From Phycisphaerales bacterium (lineage in GTDB: Bacteria; Planctomycetota; Phycisphaerae; Phycisphaerales; UBA1924), in assembly GCA_007693765.1 (NCBI GenBank), contig RECZ01000105.1, forward strand, positions 1 to 56,017: a stretch of DNA of 56,017 nucleotides. Direction: 5' to 3'. Made by a program: the position numbers and the translations under genes. The notes beneath the pieces are model-generated. The model searched no databases, was not told where the DNA came from, and saw only the letters and a program-made list of their open reading frames with translations. Positions 53,491 to 56,017 of the stretch are shown in pieces. Within the stretch, counting starts at the first letter, position 1, and every line of letters begins with the position of its first letter.

Positions 53491-56017
53491 TCAGTTGATG
53501 GGCCAGGCGCTGCGGACGCCGCCGCGCTCCTCGCTCGCGGCGCGGAGCCCGGGGACGAGGCCGCTGCCCCGCAACCCCGATGCGCCCGCGGGGCGGACGC
53601 GCACGGCCAGCACGGTGTCGTCGCGGATCCGGTCGCGTGAGATCGAGACGTCCAGCGACCACTGCGGGAAGCGGCGCTCGATGTCGAAGGCCATGGTCTG
53701 GAAGTCGTCTCGGTCGGCGTCGTAGACGGCGTTGGCGGCGAAGGAGTAGCGGCGTGAGGCGTCCCAGCGGGCGCCGAAGTCGATGACGGTGGAATCGCGC
53801 GGCTCGAGGTGGATGACCTCGGCGTAGCTGGCCACGCCGTGGCCGTGGTCGAGAAGCACGCCGGCGCTGACGCGCGCGACGTCGTCCTCCTCGAAGTCGT
53901 AGATCACGTTGCTGCTGAGGGCGATCGAGTCCGTCGTCTGCCAGATCACGTCCGCGGTCGCGTACTCGCCGAGGTTGGAGAGTTCCGGGCGCGACTCGAA
54001 CCAGCGGCCCACAGGGGAGCGCCGGTCGGCGTCGTTGGAGGACCAGATGTAATCGGTGCGGATGGTGAGCCAGTCGACGCTGCGCCACTGGCCGGGGCCG
54101 CCGCGCATGGTCTGCCAGGTGTTGCTGACGCCGGCGCGGAACGCGGTGCCGGTGGCGAGGTCCTCCACGCGGGTGTCGTAGACGGGGTAGGTGTCGCTGC
54201 TGCGCGACGATTCGCCGTGCCAGATCGTGAACGACGGCTCGATGATGTGCCGCATGCGGTGCAGATCGAGCACCGAGGAGGAGACGCCGTCGTCGATGCG
54301 CTGGAAACTGGTCCAGAGACGGACGCCCAGCGCGCCGAAGAGGCGGTGCTTGTCGTTCTCGTCGGGCGCGAAGTCGCTGAAGTTGTCGTCGTATGCGGTG
54401 ACGCGGCCCACGGCGAACGGGGTGACGCGCAGGGCGCCGAACTCGAGCGGCGCGGTGATCTCGTGGCGGCTGTCGAAGCGAGCGACGGGGCTCTGGGAGA
54501 AGCCCTGCATGCGGAGCTGGTCGGCGAGCGAGTCGCCGGGCTCGAGCCCGAAGCCGGCGCGGGAGCGCGCCGAGGTGTCGAATCCGAGCTCGCTGAGTCG
54601 CGGGCGCGTGAACCGCATGTTGAGGCGGCTCAGGCTCGTTTCGGACGTGTAGGTGAGCGCGCCGTCCATGAAGGAATCGGCGACGCGGCTGTAGCGGACC
54701 TCGGGCAGCCGCTCCACGTTGAAGCCCTGGCTCTGCAGGAGGTACTGGTTGGCCGTGAAGTCGTTGAAGTTGCCGCGCGCTTCGAGAGAGAAGACGGAGC
54801 GCTCGTCGAGGCGCCGCAGGTAGAGCGAGCTGGCGAACTCCCGGCGCGTGACGGCGAGGCTGGGGAAGAAGGCGTCGACGAAGGTCTCATCGGAGAGGTA
54901 CGCGGCCTCGAGGAAGAGCGACCATTCCTCGTTGATGCGCCAGCGGTTCTCGAAGAGGATCATCCCGCGGACCTCGTTGTCCTGATCGATGCGGGCGCCG
55001 CTGCTGAGGCGGTCCGTCCCGTCGTCGTGGATGATGTACCCGAAGGCGCCGCCCTCGACCTCGTTGTTGTCCCACTCGAGGTCGGCGCCCACCGCCGGGC
55101 CGCGAGAGAAGTAGCCGTCGAGCAGCAGGTCAGCTTGCAGCGTGTCGCTGGGCTCCTCGCCGGCGAGCGCGAGCATGTCCCACGTGGTGCGCACGAGCGG
55201 CCGCCCGGAGCGGCTGCCCACGGTGACGGAGCGCAATGGCGTGTTGATGAGGTCGCCGCGGTAGCGCGGCAGGGGCAGCACGGGGGTATCGCCGAGGCGG
55301 AAGGCGCCGCCGCGGGCGTCGACGATCAGGCGGTCGGGCGCGTTGATGCGCTCGCTGCGCTCGATGGTGATCGTCTCGGCGCCGAGCGAGAGGTGCGGCT
55401 CCGCGAACGAGGTGTTGGAGACGACGACGCGCCGGGCCGACCACTGGTTCTGCGCCTCCTGACGGATGGCGCCGGCGCGGACGTACAGGGGCATGCCGCG
55501 GGTCTCGTTGTACGTCCAGAAGACGGCGTCGAGCACAATGGCGCGGTCGGTGGCGACGTCGTAGAAGACGCGCGGCCCGCGCAGGGTGTAGCCGCCGTCC
55601 GTCGCGACGACGTTGCCTTCGAGGTAGACGCCGCGCACGTCGTCGGGCCCCATGCGGAGCGTCTCGGCGATCGGGCCGGGGCTCAGGAAGACGACGGCGC
55701 GTTCGGCGCTGAGCTGCACCGTGCGCCCGCCGACGCGATCGATGTGCTGCAGCACCACGCCGCCCTCGACGATGAGCGCGTTCTCCTCTTCGCCCGAGAC
55801 GAGCGTGCGGTCGGGCGCGAAGACGGTGATGACGCCGTCGCGCGCCAGCACCGGCGCGGTGCGGGTCGCCGGGGGCAGCGCGGGGTCCTGCGGCCGGGCG
55901 ACGGGGGCCCGGGGCTCGGGCGGAGGGCGGACGGCACGGCGCTGCGTGGGCTCGGGCGAGACAGGGGGGGGTGCGTCATCCGGCGCCGTCGCGACGGGCG
56001 GGGGCGTTGGCTCGGGG
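53491..56017 (-). CDS. lptD: LptD-like outer-membrane LPS assembly protein (5' end outside window)
   Basis: At least 842 codons; the frame stays open to the window edge, so the N-terminus is missing. LptD inserts LPS into the outer leaflet of the outer membrane with LptE. A Pro-rich stretch at the edge is followed by an OstA/LptA-like beta-jellyroll region (VVLQHIDRVGGRTVQLSAERAVVFL, DDVRGVYLEGNVVATDGGYTLRG). A long C-terminal beta-barrel part follows, with alternating strands and the RHIIEPSFTIWHGE segment. GTG 55851 is only an internal codon. Family assignment is fairly secure; LPS as substrate in this lineage is inference. Confidence 0.83.
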   Translation of the reverse strand, partial: PEPTPPPVATAPDDAPPPVSPEPTQRRAVRPPPEPRAPVARPQDPALPPATRTAPVLARDGVITVFAPDRTLVSGEEENALIVEGGVVLQHIDRVGGRTVQLSAERAVVFLSPGPIAETLRMGPDDVRGVYLEGNVVATDGGYTLRGPRVFYDVATDRAIVLDAVFWTYNETRGMPLYVRAGAIRQEAQNQWSARRVVVSNTSFAEPHLSLGAETITIERSERINAPDRLIVDARGGAFRLGDTPVLPLPRYRGDLINTPLRSVTVGSRSGRPLVRTTWDMLALAGEEPSDTLQADLLLDGYFSRGPAVGADLEWDNNEVEGGAFGYIIHDDGTDRLSSGARIDQDNEVRGMILFENRWRINEEWSLFLEAAYLSDETFVDAFFPSLAVTRREFASSLYLRRLDERSVFSLEARGNFNDFTANQYLLQSQGFNVERLPEVRYSRVADSFMDGALTYTSETSLSRLNMRFTRPRLSELGFDTSARSRAGFGLEPGDSLADQLRMQGFSQSPVARFDSRHEITAPLEFGALRVTPFAVGRVTAYDDNFSDFAPDENDKHRLFGALGVRLWTSFQRIDDGVSSSVLDLHRMRHIIEPSFTIWHGESSRSSDTYPVYDTRVEDLATGTAFRAGVSNTWQTMRGGPGQWRSVDWLTIRTDYIWSSNDADRRSPVGRWFESRPELSNLGEYATADVIWQTTDSIALSSNVIYDFEEDDVARVSAGVLLDHGHGVASYAEVIHLEPRDSTVIDFGARWDASRRYSFAANAVYDADRDDFQTMAFDIERRFPQWSLDVSISRDRIRDDTVLAVRVRPAGASGLRGSGLVPGLRAASEERGGVRSAWPIN

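Overview
The window is GC-rich bacterial chromosome with ordinary bacterial gene density and many 4-bp ATGA or GTGA gene overlaps. Several traits point to a planctomycete, most likely a relative of the Phycisphaerae. Two secreted proteins end in a PGAAA / hydrophobic / RRRR anchor, the PEP-CTERM-like type common in that group. A secreted protease carries a dockerin pair. Several pseudopilins carry an A|FT-type leader. An LptD-like protein implies an outer membrane. The taxonomic call is inference from these traits; there is no rRNA in the window.

Layout. 1-8.3 kb: the 3' end of a tRNA, then a minus-strand block with an HtrA-type protease, panB, two secreted PEP-CTERM-like proteins, an orphan vsr, a putative exported protein and nadB. 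8.4-11.1 kb: a Fur-box-preceded ferric-iron ABC transporter (binding protein plus fused permease, no ATPase gene). 11.1-15.1 kb: a palindrome-rich regulatory region, a methyltransferase, a thioesterase, a STAS protein, purN and an HExxH/PDZ protein. 15.1-17.4 kb: a promoter followed by DUF502, hpf, a PTS IIA protein and HPr, which resembles the nitrogen-PTS end of rpoN operons. 17.4-21.1 kb: a TPR protein, a secreted M14 procarboxypeptidase with dockerin, and coaB. 21.3-38.7 kb: a 17-kb type IV pilus / type II secretion-like cluster with three ATPases (PilB-PilT-PilB type), a PilC/GspF platform protein, five pseudopilins and a giant GspK-like protein, closed by a strong bidirectional terminator. 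38.8-42.2 kb: a tightly packed minus-strand run (membrane protein, nth, TPR, recX, lipoprotein, rhodanese). 42.3-47.7 kb: TIM-barrel protein, DnaJ-family chaperone, HEAT-like and SPOR proteins, acyl-CoA ligase. 47.7-48.6 kb: a gene-free repeat island and tRNA-Leu(GAG). 48.7-56 kb: SDR, small membrane protein, S41 C-terminal protease, degenerate PP-loop-like protein, rplU and a partial lptD running off the window.

The most striking non-coding signal is a palindromic operator, TGACA-N6-TGTCA. It occurs once just upstream of a PEP-CTERM-like gene (3586-3601) and three times (one with compensating G/C changes) upstream of a methyltransferase gene (11081-11192). I do not recognise a described regulator for it. 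Other notable points are the all-Ala(-1) prepilin leaders, the mixed PilT/GspK cluster, the altered cysteine spacing in endonuclease III, the ATPase-less Fur-type iron transporter, and a pair of inverted composite palindromic repeats at 48.0-48.3 kb.
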